A DNA stretch of 64,000 nucleotides, from NCBI RefSeq assembly GCF_025137375.1, contig NZ_CP073720.1:1822501-1886500 (forward strand). Direction: 5' to 3'. The translations under genes were made by a program, and so were the position numbers. Numbering within the stretch: position 1 is the stretch's first letter; every line of letters starts with the position of its first letter. Under the pieces are notes generated by a model, which saw nothing but the letters and a program-made list of their open reading frames with translations, was not told the DNA's origin and ran no database searches. Positions 17,263 to 27,756 of the stretch are shown in pieces. This DNA comes from Dactylosporangium fulvum. GTDB lineage: Bacteria; Actinomycetota; Actinomycetes; Mycobacteriales; Micromonosporaceae.

Positions 17263-17298
17263 CGTGATCAGGCCGCCCGGATGGGCGGCCTGATCACG
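17263..17298 (-). terminator. Strong inverted repeat downstream of sigB
   Basis: The arms of 16 nt (17263-17278 and 17283-17298, beginning CGTGATCAGGCCGCCC) are perfectly complementary around a 4-nt loop. It lies 14 bp past the sigB stop. There is no T-run, as is common for terminators in high-GC actinobacteria. It would work from either strand. Confidence 0.75.
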
Positions 17299-17311
17299 AA
17301 GTGCCGGTTGG

Positions 17312-18310
<999 letters not shown>

Positions 18311-18436
18311 TTCGCTCGCCTCCCGTGGTTTGACAAGTGGCGCGATCATTCCTACGGGAAGAAGCTTCGCTGAGCGGGCGTGAAGTGGCGGTGAGGCGGA
18401 CGACGCGTGGCACGAAACCGGTAGTCCGCGCGGCGA

Positions 18437-18859
<423 letters not shown>

Positions 18860-18860
18860 G

Positions 18861-20339
18861 CTACGCCGCCGGGCCGGGCAGCAGGATGCCGCGCTCGACC
18901 AGGTGCGCGACGAGGGGCACGGCCACGTCGGCGAGCACCTCAGCCGGTACCGCATGCGCCGCCGCCAACACGTCGACCTGATCCTGCAGGGTTACCGAAC
19001 CGTCACAGGCGCCGACGAGCGCCAGCGCGACCGGGTCGACCTCCTCGATCCACCGCAGCCCGTCGGGCAGCGTGAGCAGCTGCCGGTCGACCTCCCACCC
19101 CTCCGGCCCTTGGCTCGCCTCCTGCTGGAGCCGCAGGCCGGGCGCGGCGCGGAAGCGCGTGGCCAGCAGGTCGCCGTCGCGCAGGAAGTCCTGCCGGTCG
19201 AACCAGTCGCCGATCAGCGGGCCGAGGGGTCCGTCGACGGTCTGCCGCAGGTCCTCGATGCGCACCGTCGGGTCCTCATGCCCGCCGGCCCGCAGTGTGA
19301 TCAGCCCGAATCCGACCGCGTCCACCCTCTGGGCGTCGAACCAGTCGAGCCAGGCGGCGGCGAGAGCCGGCTGTACGCGCGGATCCTCCGACGCGTCCGT
19401 GAGCCAGAGGTTGACGTACGCGACCGGGTCCGACACCTCGCGCTGGATCACCCACGCGTCCAGCCCGGTGCCGGCGAGCCAGTCGGCGACCCGGTCCTCC
19501 CACGACTCGCCGGCGACGTGCAGCCAGTTGGCGAGGAACTGCATGTGCCCGCCGTCGGCCAGCAGTCCCGGCGCCGCCGCCACCAGTTCGGCGCAGACCG
19601 CGTCGCCCGGGCGGCCGGAGTCGCGGTAGGTGTGCGCGGTCGTCCCGGGCCCGGCCACGAACGGCGGATTGCTCACCACCAGGTCGAACCTGCGCCCCTG
19701 CACCGGACCGGTGAGGTCGCCCTGGAGCAGCTCCCAGTCCAGCCCGTTCAGCGCGGCCGTGGTCGCCGCGAACCGCAGCGCCCGGGGCAGGACGTCGGTC
19801 GCGGTGACCCGCCGCGCGTGCGTCGACAGGTGCAGGGCCTGGACCCCGCAGCCCGTGCCGAGGTCGAGGGCGCTGCCCACCGGGTGGCGCAGCGTCGCGG
19901 CGGCCAGCGTCGTCGAGGCGCCGCCGATGCCCAGGACGTGGTCGCCGGGCAGCGGTCGGCCGGGTCGCATGCTCGCGGACAGGTCGGCGACGACCCACCA
20001 GTCGCCGTACGGCTCGAGTTCCACCGCGGCCCGCACGCCGTCACCGTCGGCCTCCAGCAGCGGCAGCGCGGCCTCCAGCGGCAGCGGTGCCAGCGCGGCG
20101 GCGACCCGGGACAGCGGCTCGGTCTGGCCGCAGACGAACAGCCGGATCAGCGTCGCGAGCCGGTCGCCCCGCTCCTCGGTGACCTTGAGTGCGGCCCGGA
20201 AGTCGTTGCGCGCCAGCGCCGCGGTCGCGGCCTCGCCGAGGTGGTCCTTGATGCCCTGGGAGGTGTACTCCGCTGAGGTCAGCGCCTCGCGCAGCTGGGC
20301 AAGTCCGGTGGTGTCGAGCAGTGCGTCCACCCGTGACAT
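18861..20339 (-). CDS. Class I SAM-dependent methyltransferase with N-terminal helical domain
   Basis: This 492-residue protein has an N-terminal helical domain (about residues 1-130; [22 protein letters not shown]...), then a Rossmann methyltransferase with motif [16 protein letters not shown] and the NPPF catalytic tetrad in [13 protein letters not shown](F/Y) points to methylation of an amide or exocyclic nitrogen (glutamine, adenine or guanine), as in PrmC, RsmC and RlmG. The C-terminal 150 residues are extra and include [19 protein letters not shown]. This fits the actinobacterial DUF7059-methyltransferase type. The target is unknown, though the rRNA or translation machinery is plausible given its coupling to dtd. 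Confidence 0.82.
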   Translation of the reverse strand: MSRVDALLDTTGLAQLREALTSAEYTSQGIKDHLGEAATAALARNDFRAALKVTEERGDRLATLIRLFVCGQTEPLSRVAAALAPLPLEAALPLLEADGDGVRAAVELEPYGDWWVVADLSASMRPGRPLPGDHVLGIGGASTTLAAATLRHPVGSALDLGTGCGVQALHLSTHARRVTATDVLPRALRFAATTAALNGLDWELLQGDLTGPVQGRRFDLVVSNPPFVAGPGTTAHTYRDSGRPGDAVCAELVAAAPGLLADGGHMQFLANWLHVAGESWEDRVADWLAGTGLDAWVIQREVSDPVAYVNLWLTDASEDPRVQPALAAAWLDWFDAQRVDAVGFGLITLRAGGHEDPTVRIEDLRQTVDGPLGPLIGDWFDRQDFLRDGDLLATRFRAAPGLRLQQEASQGPEGWEVDRQLLTLPDGLRWIEEVDPVALALVGACDGSVTLQDQVDVLAAAHAVPAEVLADVAVPLVAHLVERGILLPGPAA

Positions 20340-20348
20340 CCTGCTACG

Positions 20349-20690
20349 TCAACGTTGGTCGATCCCTATGCAGGCGACGACCCGGTCCGCCTCGGGTGTC
20401 AGGAAGATCTGGAAATGGGTCGGCGGATCCTCGACCTTCGCCTCGCCGGTGCGTAAGGGGCGGTCGCCCGAGGCCTGCAACTGGCGGATCGCCTCGTCGC
20501 CGCCCAGCATCGGGTTGCCGATCTTTGCCATGTGTCGCGCTCGCAGAGAGTAACTGCGCGCGAGTTGGTCGGCGGGGAGGGTGTGGTCCCAGACGACGTA
20601 CTCGGCGCCAGCGCGGATGGCCTCGCCGCAGGCCACGAAGGCAGCACCCGGCTCCTCGGCGAGGAGCCGGACCAGTGCTTCACGCTCCAT
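20349..20690 (-). CDS. Hypothetical protein, 113 residues
   Basis: This small protein (MEREALVRLLAEEPGAAFVA..., ending HFQIFLTPEADRVVACIGIDQ) has an N-terminal helical half (AIRAGAEYVVWDHTLPADQLARSYSLRARHMAKIGNPML) and a beta-rich end. No signal peptide, membrane segment or known motif is visible. Start ATG 20690 has no strong ribosome site. It sits 9 bp before the methyltransferase gene on the same strand and could be its first operon member. I cannot assign a function. Confidence 0.5.
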   Translation of the reverse strand: MEREALVRLLAEEPGAAFVACGEAIRAGAEYVVWDHTLPADQLARSYSLRARHMAKIGNPMLGGDEAIRQLQASGDRPLRTGEAKVEDPPTHFQIFLTPEADRVVACIGIDQR

Positions 20691-20721
20691 GCTCTATGTG
20701 ACCATAAAGCGGATCATTTCA

Positions 20722-21174
20722 CTAGAAGCAGTTCTTCAATTGGGAGCGGATCGCCTGCGGGACGATGGTGTCGCACACGCCGTCGGTGCCGCCGGCGACC
20801 GCGAGCCACAGCTTCTTCGTGCCGTCGTAGTTGAACAGCACCGTCGCCGGATCCACGTTGTCCGGCCGGGTTCGCGCGGTCGCGTAGTCCTGCACGCAGC
20901 TGATGTCCGTGAGCCCGGCGCCGAGCACGAGGTGGGTCGACAGTTCCTTGTGCTCCCGGAACGCCTTTTCCAGCGTTGCGGCGTCCACCGGGCAGCCGGC
21001 CTGCGGGCTGGCGCCCGGCTTCGTCGGCGCCGGCCCTGTCTGCGGGACGGTCGACTCCTCGGCGGTCGGCGCGATGTTCGTCGGCGCGGCGCCGGATGGG
21101 CCGCCGCCGGAGCAGCCCGCGAGCGCTCCGGCGACGGCAAGGGAAAGGAAGGATTTCTTGAGCACGAGCGGCAA
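20722..21174 (-). CDS. Putative lipoprotein, paralogue of the upstream lipoprotein
   Basis: This 150-residue protein has a lipoprotein signal (LKKSFLSLAVAGALAGC, lipobox AGC), a Pro/Thr-rich linker and a mature domain with four conserved Cys: AGCPVDAATLEKAF, TDISCVQDYATA, GVCDTI and a terminal LKNCF. It aligns along its length with the next gene upstream (21199-21675), so the pair is a tandem duplication. The start is a TTG at 21174, chosen because the MP(L/R)V beginning is shared with the paralogue; GTG 21165 is an alternative. It should be a surface lipoprotein of unknown role. Confidence 0.68.
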   Translation of the reverse strand: MPLVLKKSFLSLAVAGALAGCSGGGPSGAAPTNIAPTAEESTVPQTGPAPTKPGASPQAGCPVDAATLEKAFREHKELSTHLVLGAGLTDISCVQDYATARTRPDNVDPATVLFNYDGTKKLWLAVAGGTDGVCDTIVPQAIRSQLKNCF

Positions 21175-21198
21175 TTTACGTCACTCTATGCTCAAGGA

Positions 21199-21675
21199 CT
21201 AGCAGTTCTTGAGATGCGGCTGGATCGCAGCCGGCACGTTCGCCCCGCAGACGTTGTCGGTCCCGCCCATCACGGCGGCCCAGGACTTCTTCGCGCTGTC
21301 GTACTTGAACACCACCACCGCGGTGTCCATCTGCTCCGGCTGGGTCAGGGCCGTGGCCCAGCCCTGGTAGCAGCTGATGTCCTTGAAACCCTTGCCCAGG
21401 ATGATGCTGCCGGCGACCTCCGCGTTGGCCTGGAAGGCCTTCCGGAGGGTCGCGTCGTCGACCGGGCAGCCGCCCGCGGCGGCTGATCCGGAGCCGGCCG
21501 GTGCGGCGCTGGACGGCGCCGCGGCGGTCGACTGCGCCGCGGACGGCGCGGCGCTCGAGGCTGCCGCGTTCCCCGGCGCGGCAGAAGAGGTGTCCGGCTC
21601 GTCGGTCGAACAACCGGCGAGCGCGACCGCCACGAAAGCGATCGGCAGAAGAAGGCTCTTCATCACACGCGGCAT
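21199..21675 (-). CDS. Putative lipoprotein, tandem paralogue with four conserved cysteines
   Basis: This 158-residue protein has a signal peptide MKSLLLPIAFVAVALAGC with lipobox LAGC, a long Ser/Ala-rich linker (residues 25-72) and a mature domain with GGCPVDDATLRKAF, KDISCYQGWATAL, NVCGANVPAAIQ and terminal LKNC. The same four-Cys spacing as its downstream neighbour suggests two disulfides. ATG 21675 is used; ATG 21663 would shorten the signal by four residues. The two genes are 24 bp apart on the same strand and probably co-transcribed. No function is known to me. Confidence 0.7.
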   Translation of the reverse strand: MPRVMKSLLLPIAFVAVALAGCSTDEPDTSSAAPGNAAASSAAPSAAQSTAAAPSSAAPAGSGSAAAGGCPVDDATLRKAFQANAEVAGSIILGKGFKDISCYQGWATALTQPEQMDTAVVVFKYDSAKKSWAAVMGGTDNVCGANVPAAIQPHLKNC

Positions 21676-21832
21676 CTTGAGGCCTGCCGGATCCGCGTGG
21701 TTGTCGGCTTACCGACACGCGGTCCGGTCCTCGACATGAGTGAGTTTCCGATCCGCCCCGTGGGCTGGGTGGAGTCCACTTTGGAGGGTCGCGCGTCGAC
21801 GTCAAACCGGTCCTCGGCGGGTTCGGGGAACG

Positions 21833-22294
21833 TCAGCCGGCCAGGAACCGCTCCAGGGCCTCGACCACCAGCGCGTGGTCGTCGGCCTGCGGCAGGCCGG
21901 ACACCGTGACGACGCCGACGACCCCCACGTCGCGGACCCGGATCGGGAACGCGCCGCCGTGGGTCGCGTAGTCGGCCGGGTTCACGCCGTAATCCGCGTC
22001 GAACGTCCTGCCCCTTGCCGCCAGCCGCCGGCCCACGAGGTACGACGAGGCGTTGAGCCGCTCCACGACTCGGATCTTGCGCTCGATCCAGCGGTCGTTG
22101 TCCGGCGCGGTGCCCGGCAGCGCGGCGTGGAAGAGCTGGTGGCCGTGGCGGCGGATGTCGATCGTGATCGACAGGTCCCGCTCGCGGGCCAGATCGACGA
22201 GAAGGCAGCCGAGGGCCCACGCGTCGGTGTTGTCGAAGCGGCTGAACTGCAGCCGCTCCTCCTGCGTCTCAAGTTCACGGATGAGGTCTTCCAC
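21833..22294 (-). CDS. UPF0303 / heme-degrading-domain family protein
   Basis: This 153-residue protein matches the UPF0303 (DUF336/HbpS-like) pattern: ELETQEERLQFSRFDNTDAWALG, then SITIDIRRHGHQLFHAALPGTAPDNDRWIERKIRVVERLNASSYLVG, and a C-terminal GGAFPIRVRDVGVVGVVTVSGLPQADDHALVVEAL. The related HbpS binds heme and forms octamers, but for UPF0303 a biochemical role is not settled. GTG 22294 is chosen because it gives the usual family length and has a CATGAT element 6 nt upstream; GTG 22384 would add 30 residues that look unrelated. It lies just downstream of the mannosyltransferase gene on the same strand. Confidence 0.75.
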   Translation of the reverse strand: MEDLIRELETQEERLQFSRFDNTDAWALGCLLVDLARERDLSITIDIRRHGHQLFHAALPGTAPDNDRWIERKIRVVERLNASSYLVGRRLAARGRTFDADYGVNPADYATHGGAFPIRVRDVGVVGVVTVSGLPQADDHALVVEALERFLAG

Positions 22295-22385
22295 GAGCCG
22301 ATCATGCCCGATGATCCGAGCCAGGCGGATCTCGAGTCGCAGACAAGTGGACCGCGGAGGATCGGTCCCCACGTCGACACGCACC

Positions 22386-23924
22386 CTAGGATCGCTCGAA
22401 GCTTGTGAAGGTCGCCACGACCCGGCCGTCGGGAGCCAGCGCGTCGAGGCGGCCGTGGGCCAGGTTCGCGCTGCGGAACGAGAACGTCCGCACGCCCGGT
22501 CCCAGGTCGAGCAGCGGGACGGTGCGTGCCGGCCCGCCGGGTGCCGACTGGAAGCGCAGCTGCGCCACCCCCGCGCCGGCCACGCCGTTGACCCGGACCT
22601 TGGTCTTCTCCCGCCGCACGAGGAAGCGCACCGGCTCGCCGGGGAGCGGGGCGGCGCTGAAGTAGAAGTATCGCGGGTTGGTCAGGTCGCTCGCCGAGTA
22701 CGCCTTGAACGTCGGGTCGGCGCCCGCCGGCAACGGCAGCAGCGCGATCACGGTCAGCGCGACGGCGACCGCGGTCACCGGCCGCAGCCAGGCCCGCGAG
22801 CGCCGGACGGTGACGACCGCGGCGCCGCCGAAGCCGGCCAGGCAGACCGCGACGAGGCCGATCGAGCGGGCGTTCTCCAGCAGGAACTGCCAGCCGGGGT
22901 ACGTCGAGACGCCGCGGAGCACCGCGCCGAGCGACAGCGTCATGACCACGAGCAGCACCACCCCCGCGGCGCGGCGCCAGGCGCCGTCGGTGGCGATGAG
23001 CAGCATCGCCGCCAGTACCGTCCAGACCTGGTGGTGCGTCCAGGACACCGGCGAGGCGGCGACGGTCGCACAGCCGACCAGCACCGCCGCCCGGACGTGC
23101 TCGCCGTCGCGGTGCAGCCGGCGGGCCCGCAGCATCGTGGCGCCGCAGATGACGGCGATCAGCCCGGCCCAGATGAGCGGCAGGACGGCGGGGGATACCC
23201 CGACCCGCATGAGCATGCCGTGCACCGACTGGTTGCCCAGCGACGCGAGGTTGCCGATGCGCGAGGTCTCCAGCATGGTGCCGGACCAGTACGCCCAGCT
23301 GTCGGCGGGCAGCAGCGCCGCCGCCAGCAGCCCGCACCCCACGAACGCCCCGGCGGCCCGGGCCGCGTCCTTGTAACGGCCGGTGATCAGGAAGTAGCCG
23401 ACGAAGAGCAGCGGGGTCAGCTTGATCGCCGCGGCGACGCCGACGAGGATCCCGCGGTACCGCTCCGGCAGCAGCCCCATCGCGTCGACGAGTGCCAGCA
23501 GGACGATGAAGATGCTCACCTGGCCGAAGCGAAGGTTGCTCTGCACGGGCGCCGACACCAGCAGCGCACACGCCATGCCGGCCACCGCGAGCGGCCCGAG
23601 GCCCAGCCCGCGCCCGACCGACCGGGCGATGACCACGACGGCGGCGCAGGTCAGGGCGAGCCAGAGCAGCTGCACGGCGCCTTCGGGCAGCAGCGTGAGC
23701 GGCCGGAACAGCAGGACCGCGAACGGCGGATAGGTGAACGGCCCGCCGTTCTCCGCGACGTAGCCGTAGAGCGGGTCTCCCGCGTTGACGGTCTCCGCGG
23801 CGCCGTAGTAGATGTGCAGGTCCGACAGCCGCTGCGCGATCGGCCGCCGCATGACCAGCACGGACGACACCACGGCGACGATCCCGAAGACCGACCAGGT
23901 GGCGACGGCTCTGCGCTCCAGCAT
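22386..23924 (-). CDS. GT87 (DUF2029) polyprenyl-phosphate mannosyltransferase-like membrane protein
   Basis: This 512-residue protein has about ten membrane segments and the GT-C fold of DUF2029/GT87 alpha-(1->2) mannosyltransferases such as PimE, which extend phosphatidylinositol mannosides or lipomannan outside the membrane. The family start SDLHIYYGAAETVNAGDPLYGYV, with the acidic residue of the first extracytoplasmic loop, is present, followed by FTYPPFAVLLFRPL and AAIKLTPLLFVGYFLITGRY. The C-terminal 110 residues (after LLPLPAGADPTFKAYSASDL) form an extra beta-rich extracytoplasmic domain ending VATFTSFERS, which is unusual for the family. The TAACCT element 6 nt before the ATG suggests a leaderless transcript. 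Confidence 0.82.
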   Translation of the reverse strand: MLERRAVATWSVFGIVAVVSSVLVMRRPIAQRLSDLHIYYGAAETVNAGDPLYGYVAENGGPFTYPPFAVLLFRPLTLLPEGAVQLLWLALTCAAVVVIARSVGRGLGLGPLAVAGMACALLVSAPVQSNLRFGQVSIFIVLLALVDAMGLLPERYRGILVGVAAAIKLTPLLFVGYFLITGRYKDAARAAGAFVGCGLLAAALLPADSWAYWSGTMLETSRIGNLASLGNQSVHGMLMRVGVSPAVLPLIWAGLIAVICGATMLRARRLHRDGEHVRAAVLVGCATVAASPVSWTHHQVWTVLAAMLLIATDGAWRRAAGVVLLVVMTLSLGAVLRGVSTYPGWQFLLENARSIGLVAVCLAGFGGAAVVTVRRSRAWLRPVTAVAVALTVIALLPLPAGADPTFKAYSASDLTNPRYFYFSAAPLPGEPVRFLVRREKTKVRVNGVAGAGVAQLRFQSAPGGPARTVPLLDLGPGVRTFSFRSANLAHGRLDALAPDGRVVATFTSFERS

Positions 23925-24038
23925 CGGCTCAGGTTAGTGAGCCTCCGCATAGGGGGCTCGCCGCTGACGCCAAACCGTCATCGGCGGCATCGCCGAGTTC
24001 GTGGCGCAGGGTGAGGCCGACCGGGCAGGATGTTCGCC

Positions 24039-24611
24039 ATGGCCATCACGCTGCCGATCGACGACGACGCCAACCAGTTGCTGACGCGCAGCCCGCTCGC
24101 GCTGCTCATCGGCATGGTTCTCGACCAACAGGTACCGCTGGAGAAGGCGTTCTCCTCGCCGCACGTGCTCGCGCAGCGGATCGGGCACGAGCCCACCGCC
24201 GAGGAGCTCGCCGCCTACGACCCCGAGGCGCTGGTCGAGATCTTCGCCCGGACACCGGCCCTGCACCGGTTCCCGAAGGCGATGGCGGCCCGGGTGCAGG
24301 AGGTCTGCCAGGCGCTCGCCGACCGGTACGACGGCGACGCCGCCGGGCTCTGGGCCGGCGTCGAGACCGGGCAGGAGCTGCTCCGACGGGTCGGCGCGTT
24401 GCCCGGGTTCGGCAAGCAGAAGGCGCAGATCTTCGTCGCGCTGCTCGGCAAGCAGTACGGCGTGCAGCCCGACGGCTGGCGTGCGGCCGCAGGTGCGTAC
24501 GGCGAGCAGAGTTCGTACCGCTCGGTCGCCGACATCGTCGACGCCGCGTCCCTGGCCAAGGTCCGCGAGTACAAGCAGACCATGAAGGCGGCCGCGAAGG
24601 CGAAGGCCTAG
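24039..24611 (+). CDS. HhH-GPD type base-excision DNA glycosylase family protein
   Basis: This 190-residue protein has the helix-hairpin-helix fold: SPLALLIGMVLDQQVPLEKAF at the N-terminus and the hairpin ALPGFGKQKAQIFVALLGKQYG at residues 117-138. It is short, lacks the FeS cluster of endonuclease III, and belongs to an actinobacterial subgroup whose lesion specificity is unknown. ATG 24039 has AGGA 8 nt upstream; ATG 24030 overlaps that site. The C-terminal tail KQTMKAAAKAKA is Lys-rich and may help DNA binding. It is divergent from the mannosyltransferase gene. Confidence 0.82.
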   Translation: MAITLPIDDDANQLLTRSPLALLIGMVLDQQVPLEKAFSSPHVLAQRIGHEPTAEELAAYDPEALVEIFARTPALHRFPKAMAARVQEVCQALADRYDGDAAGLWAGVETGQELLRRVGALPGFGKQKAQIFVALLGKQYGVQPDGWRAAAGAYGEQSSYRSVADIVDAASLAKVREYKQTMKAAAKAKA

Positions 24612-24647
24612 GGGCCCACCCCCGGTGCGGTTGTAACCCGGGGGCCG

Positions 24648-24653
24648 TAGGGT
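24648..24653 (+). promoter_or_regulatory. Leaderless -10 element (TAGGGT) for mscL
   Basis: TAGGGT lies exactly 7 nt before the GTG at 24661, which selects that start over the in-frame GTG at 24652 inside the element. Confidence 0.55.
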
Positions 24654-24660
24654 GCCTACC

Positions 24661-25119
24661 GTGCTGAAGGGTTTCCGGGATTTCATCACGCGCGGCAACG
24701 TGATCGAGCTTGCCGTCGCCGTTGTCATCGGCGCCGCCTTCAACGGCGTCGTCACCTCGTTCACCAAGTCGTTCCTCGAACCGCTGATCAAACTGACCGG
24801 TGGCATCGGCATCGACGGCCAGCAGGGCCTCCCGATCGGCAAGCAGGTCCTCGAGTGGCCGACGTTCGTCAACTCGGTGATCACCTTCCTGTTCACCGCG
24901 GCGACCGTGTACTTCCTGGTCGTACTGCCGATGAACAAGCTCGCCCAGCGCCGCAAGCGCGGGGTCGCGCCGGAGCCGGAGGCGCCCAGCGACGAGGTAC
25001 GGCTGCTCACCGAGATCCGCGACCTGCTCCAGACCGGCACCACCGAGCGTGAGCGCAACGTGGGTGGGGTGCACGCGGGCGGTGCTCACTCGGCGCCGGT
25101 GAAACCGATGGACGTCTGA
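24661..25119 (+). CDS. mscL: Large-conductance mechanosensitive channel MscL
   Basis: This 152-residue channel opens under membrane tension to release solutes on hypo-osmotic shock. The family start LKGFRDFITRGNVIELAVAVVIGAAFNGVVTSF covers the S1 helix and first transmembrane segment; the second is FVNSVITFLFTAATVYFLVVLPMNKL. The cytoplasmic bundle EVRLLTEIRDLL follows, then a Gly/His-rich tail. The periplasmic loop is short, as usual. Start GTG 24661 fits both the leaderless -10 and the family N-terminus. The next gene begins 46 bp downstream with its own -10. Confidence 0.93.
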   Translation: MLKGFRDFITRGNVIELAVAVVIGAAFNGVVTSFTKSFLEPLIKLTGGIGIDGQQGLPIGKQVLEWPTFVNSVITFLFTAATVYFLVVLPMNKLAQRRKRGVAPEPEAPSDEVRLLTEIRDLLQTGTTERERNVGGVHAGGAHSAPVKPMDV

Positions 25120-25165
25120 GCGCCTCCCTAACGGTCCGGGCCGCAGGCGTGGCAGACTCGGGGTA

Positions 25166-25516
25166 ATGGCACGCAGGGAACGTCCCCAGCTGATCACCGA
25201 CGCGGCCCGCAGTCCCGAGCAGGAGCTCCGCGAGCGTGAGGTGCGCTACGTGCTCATGATGCTGCTCCGGGCCGTCTGCGTGGTGGTCGCGGCCATCCTG
25301 GTCGCGACCCGCCCGCCGCTGCTCTGGCTCTGGCTCACCCTGTGCATCGTCGGCGCGGTGGTCCTGCCGTGGGCCGCGGTCCTCCTCGCCAACGACAAGG
25401 CCCCGCGCCCCGAGCACCAGCTCCGCAACAAGCTCCACCGCCGGCCCACGTCCCATCCCGACCCGGCCCACGCGCTCCACGACCGCGAGCACCGGGTCAT
25501 CGACGTCGAGAAGTGA
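25166..25516 (+). CDS. DUF3099 family membrane protein
   Basis: This 116-residue protein has a basic N-terminus (RRERPQLITDAARSPEQELREREVRY), two adjacent transmembrane segments (LMMLLRAVCVVVAAILVA and LLWLWLTLCIVGAVVLPWAAVLLAN) and a Pro/His-rich cytoplasmic tail. This is the standard DUF3099 arrangement, found next to other conserved actinobacterial genes and without assigned function. A CAGACT element 7 nt before the ATG suggests a leaderless transcript. It converges on the PfkB kinase gene with a 15-bp gap. Confidence 0.82.
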   Translation: MARRERPQLITDAARSPEQELREREVRYVLMMLLRAVCVVVAAILVATRPPLLWLWLTLCIVGAVVLPWAAVLLANDKAPRPEHQLRNKLHRRPTSHPDPAHALHDREHRVIDVEK

Positions 25517-25531
25517 CCGCCGCTCAGCGGG

Positions 25532-26407
25532 TCACGGCCGGCCGCCGAGCCGGCTGACGGCGGCCGCGCCGAGCTCGTTGCCCCGCCGCAGGGCCTCCTC
25601 CGGCGGTGCGCCACCGAGCCACGCCGCCAGATAACCGGCGGCGAAGGCGTCACCTGCCCCCGTCGGATCCACCACCTCGCCCACCGCCACGGCGGCGACG
25701 TGCACAGGTGACCCCGCCGTCCGGGCCGTCCAGGTGGCGCCGCCGGCGCCCGACTTCACGACCACCTGGCCGGCGTGCTCCAGCAGGGCCGTGGCCAGCT
25801 CGCCGGGGGTGCCGTCCGAGCCGGCGATCACCCGCGCCTCGTCGAGGTTGGCCAGCAGGAGGTCGGCCCATGGCAGCGTCTTCGCGCCCGCGTGCGCCAA
25901 GGGAGCGGCCGACGCGGCGTCCAGACTCGTGGTCATGCCGCGCCGCCGCGCCTCCTCCAGCGCATGACGTCCCGCCGGCGCGCAGTCCGGGTCGAACAGC
26001 ACGTATGCCGACAGGTGCAGGTGCCGGGCACCCGGATGGTCGAGAGCCCGGTCCGCGTCGGCGGGGGACAGGAGCCGGTTGGCGCCCCGGTCGGTGAACA
26101 TCGTGCGCTCGTTGCCCGAGGTGAGCACAACGACCGTGCCGCTGCCTGCGCCGGACACCCGGCGGACCGACGTCCGCACCCCGGCGGCGTGGAGCTCGGC
26201 GAGCCGCGCGTCGCCCGGCTCGTCGGCGCCGGCCACCCCCGCGAACACGACGGGGTGGCCGGTCGCCGCCAGCCAGGCGGCGGTGTTCGCCGCGGAGCCG
26301 CCGCCGCTGATCCGCACGGCGGCGATGGTGTCCGATCCGATGGCGAGGGGGCCCTCGTGCACGGTCAGGATGTCGGTGACCACGTCACCGAGCACGACGA
26401 CCGTCAC
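25532..26407 (-). CDS. psuK: PfkB family kinase, probable pseudouridine kinase
   Basis: This 291-residue ribokinase-family enzyme has the N-terminal glycine motif ([21 protein letters not shown]) and the C-terminal catalytic signature [21 protein letters not shown] with the anion-hole Gly-Ala-Gly-Asp. Its GTG start overlaps the stop of psuG (GTGA), so the two are coupled. In that context it most likely phosphorylates pseudouridine to pseudouridine 5'-phosphate, the PsuG substrate; adenosine or another sugar cannot be excluded from sequence alone. It is the downstream gene of a two-gene operon. Confidence 0.8.
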   Translation of the reverse strand: MTVVVLGDVVTDILTVHEGPLAIGSDTIAAVRISGGGSAANTAAWLAATGHPVVFAGVAGADEPGDARLAELHAAGVRTSVRRVSGAGSGTVVVLTSGNERTMFTDRGANRLLSPADADRALDHPGARHLHLSAYVLFDPDCAPAGRHALEEARRRGMTTSLDAASAAPLAHAGAKTLPWADLLLANLDEARVIAGSDGTPGELATALLEHAGQVVVKSGAGGATWTARTAGSPVHVAAVAVGEVVDPTGAGDAFAAGYLAAWLGGAPPEEALRRGNELGAAAVSRLGGRP

Positions 26408-27312
26408 AGGGCCGCCGCGATGCGGGCCGCCAGCTGGGCGTTGCGCAGGATGATCCGGACGTTGACGTCGAGGCTCTTGCCCTCGGTGGCCGTGTGGAAG
26501 TGCGCGAGGAGGTACGGGGTGACCTCCTTACCGGTCACGCCGTCCCGCGCGAGTCCGGCCAGGCCCTCGGCGAGCACCCGATCGTGCAGCGCCGGGTCGA
26601 GCTGCTCGTCGGCCGGGAGCGGGTTGGCCACGACCAGCGCCCCGCCGTGCACCTCATGGGTGCGCGCGGCACGGATGATCTCGGCGACGCTCTCCGGGTC
26701 GGCGACGGACCAGTCGAGGTCGAAGCCGGCGTCGGTGAGGTAGAAGCCGGGGAACCGCCGCGTGCCGTAGCCGACGACGCTGACGCCGAGGGTCTCCAGC
26801 CGCTCCAGGGTCGCTCCGACGTCGAGGATCGACTTGACGCCCGCGCAGACGATCGTGATCGGCAGGCGGGACAGGGCGGTCAGGTCGGCCGACTCGTCGA
26901 ACGTGGCCGAGGCGTCGCGGTGGACACCGCCGAGGCCGCCGGTGGCGAACACCGGGATGCCGGCCTTCGCGGCGATCGCCGAGGTGGCGGCGACCGTGGT
27001 GGCGCCGTCGGCGCGGGCCGCGGCGGCCGGGGCCAGGTCACGCACGGACAACTTGACCACGTCGTCGCTGCCGGCCAGGTGGTGGATCTCACCCTCGTCG
27101 AGGCCGACCACGATCTCGCCGCCGATCATGCCGATCGTGGCGGGGACGGCGCCCTCGGCCCGTACCGTCGCCTCGATCTCTTTCGCGACGGTCAGGTTGG
27201 CCGGGCGCGGCAGCCCGTGCGAGATGATCGTGCTCTCGAGCGCGACGATGGGCGCGCCGGCGGTGCGGGCCGCCTCGACTTCGGAGCCGAACCGGATGGC
27301 GTGGTTGATCAC
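26404..27312 (-). CDS. psuG: Pseudouridine-5'-phosphate glycosidase
   Basis: This 302-residue enzyme breaks the C-C glycosidic bond of pseudouridine 5'-phosphate to uracil and ribose 5-phosphate, using Mn(II) and a catalytic Lys. Conserved stretches are visible: [71 protein letters not shown] and [32 protein letters not shown]. The GTG at 27312 has a GGTGGG-like ribosome site and a TATGGT element just upstream. With psuK it forms a route for salvage of modified nucleosides from RNA turnover. Confidence 0.92.
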   Translation of the reverse strand: MINHAIRFGSEVEAARTAGAPIVALESTIISHGLPRPANLTVAKEIEATVRAEGAVPATIGMIGGEIVVGLDEGEIHHLAGSDDVVKLSVRDLAPAAAARADGATTVAATSAIAAKAGIPVFATGGLGGVHRDASATFDESADLTALSRLPITIVCAGVKSILDVGATLERLETLGVSVVGYGTRRFPGFYLTDAGFDLDWSVADPESVAEIIRAARTHEVHGGALVVANPLPADEQLDPALHDRVLAEGLAGLARDGVTGKEVTPYLLAHFHTATEGKSLDVNVRIILRNAQLAARIAAAL

Positions 27313-27373
27313 CAGCCCACCATAGCCCCGCCTCGGCGGGCCGAACCTCGTCGAGCCTGGCAGACTGGGAGCC

Positions 27374-27643
27374 GTGACGACCACACCCGAGAACGGTGGC
27401 GGGACCCTCCTCGACGAGCAGGTCGAGGAACGGACCGACTACCGATACGACGACGGCGACCACGAGAAGTTCGCGCACTACGTGCCGAAGGACAAGATGA
27501 TGGAGGCCATGGTCAACGGCACTCCGGTCCGCGCGCTGTGCGGCAAGCTCTGGGTTCCCACGCGTGACGCGAGCCGGTTCCCGGTGTGTCCGGTGTGCAA
27601 GGACATCTACGAGAACGTCGTCCAGAACGACGATCCGTCGTAG
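27374..27643 (+). CDS. DUF3039 zinc-ribbon-like protein
   Basis: This 89-residue acidic protein matches DUF3039: [43 protein letters not shown], then [17 protein letters not shown] together with CPVCK gives three Cys for a probable zinc site. It is conserved across actinobacteria immediately before the same SF2 helicase gene, as here, which suggests a functional link. GTG 27374 has CAGACT 7 nt upstream, a leaderless arrangement shared with DUF3099. The biochemical role is unknown. Confidence 0.85.
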   Translation: MTTTPENGGGTLLDEQVEERTDYRYDDGDHEKFAHYVPKDKMMEAMVNGTPVRALCGKLWVPTRDASRFPVCPVCKDIYENVVQNDDPS

Positions 27644-27756
27644 TGACGTTCGGCGCGTGCCGGGGTCTCACCGGCGCGCGCCCGCTAGGCTGACGAACGC
27701 CTTCGAGGTCCACGACCCGGAGGCGTTTTCATGCGTGGTCGTCTCGAGGGGGTCGC

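Noticed and set aside
22295..22384. N-terminal extension of the UPF0303 protein to GTG 22384
   Set aside because: The extra 30 residues do not resemble the family, and the shorter start gives the usual length and has a -10-like element at leaderless spacing.
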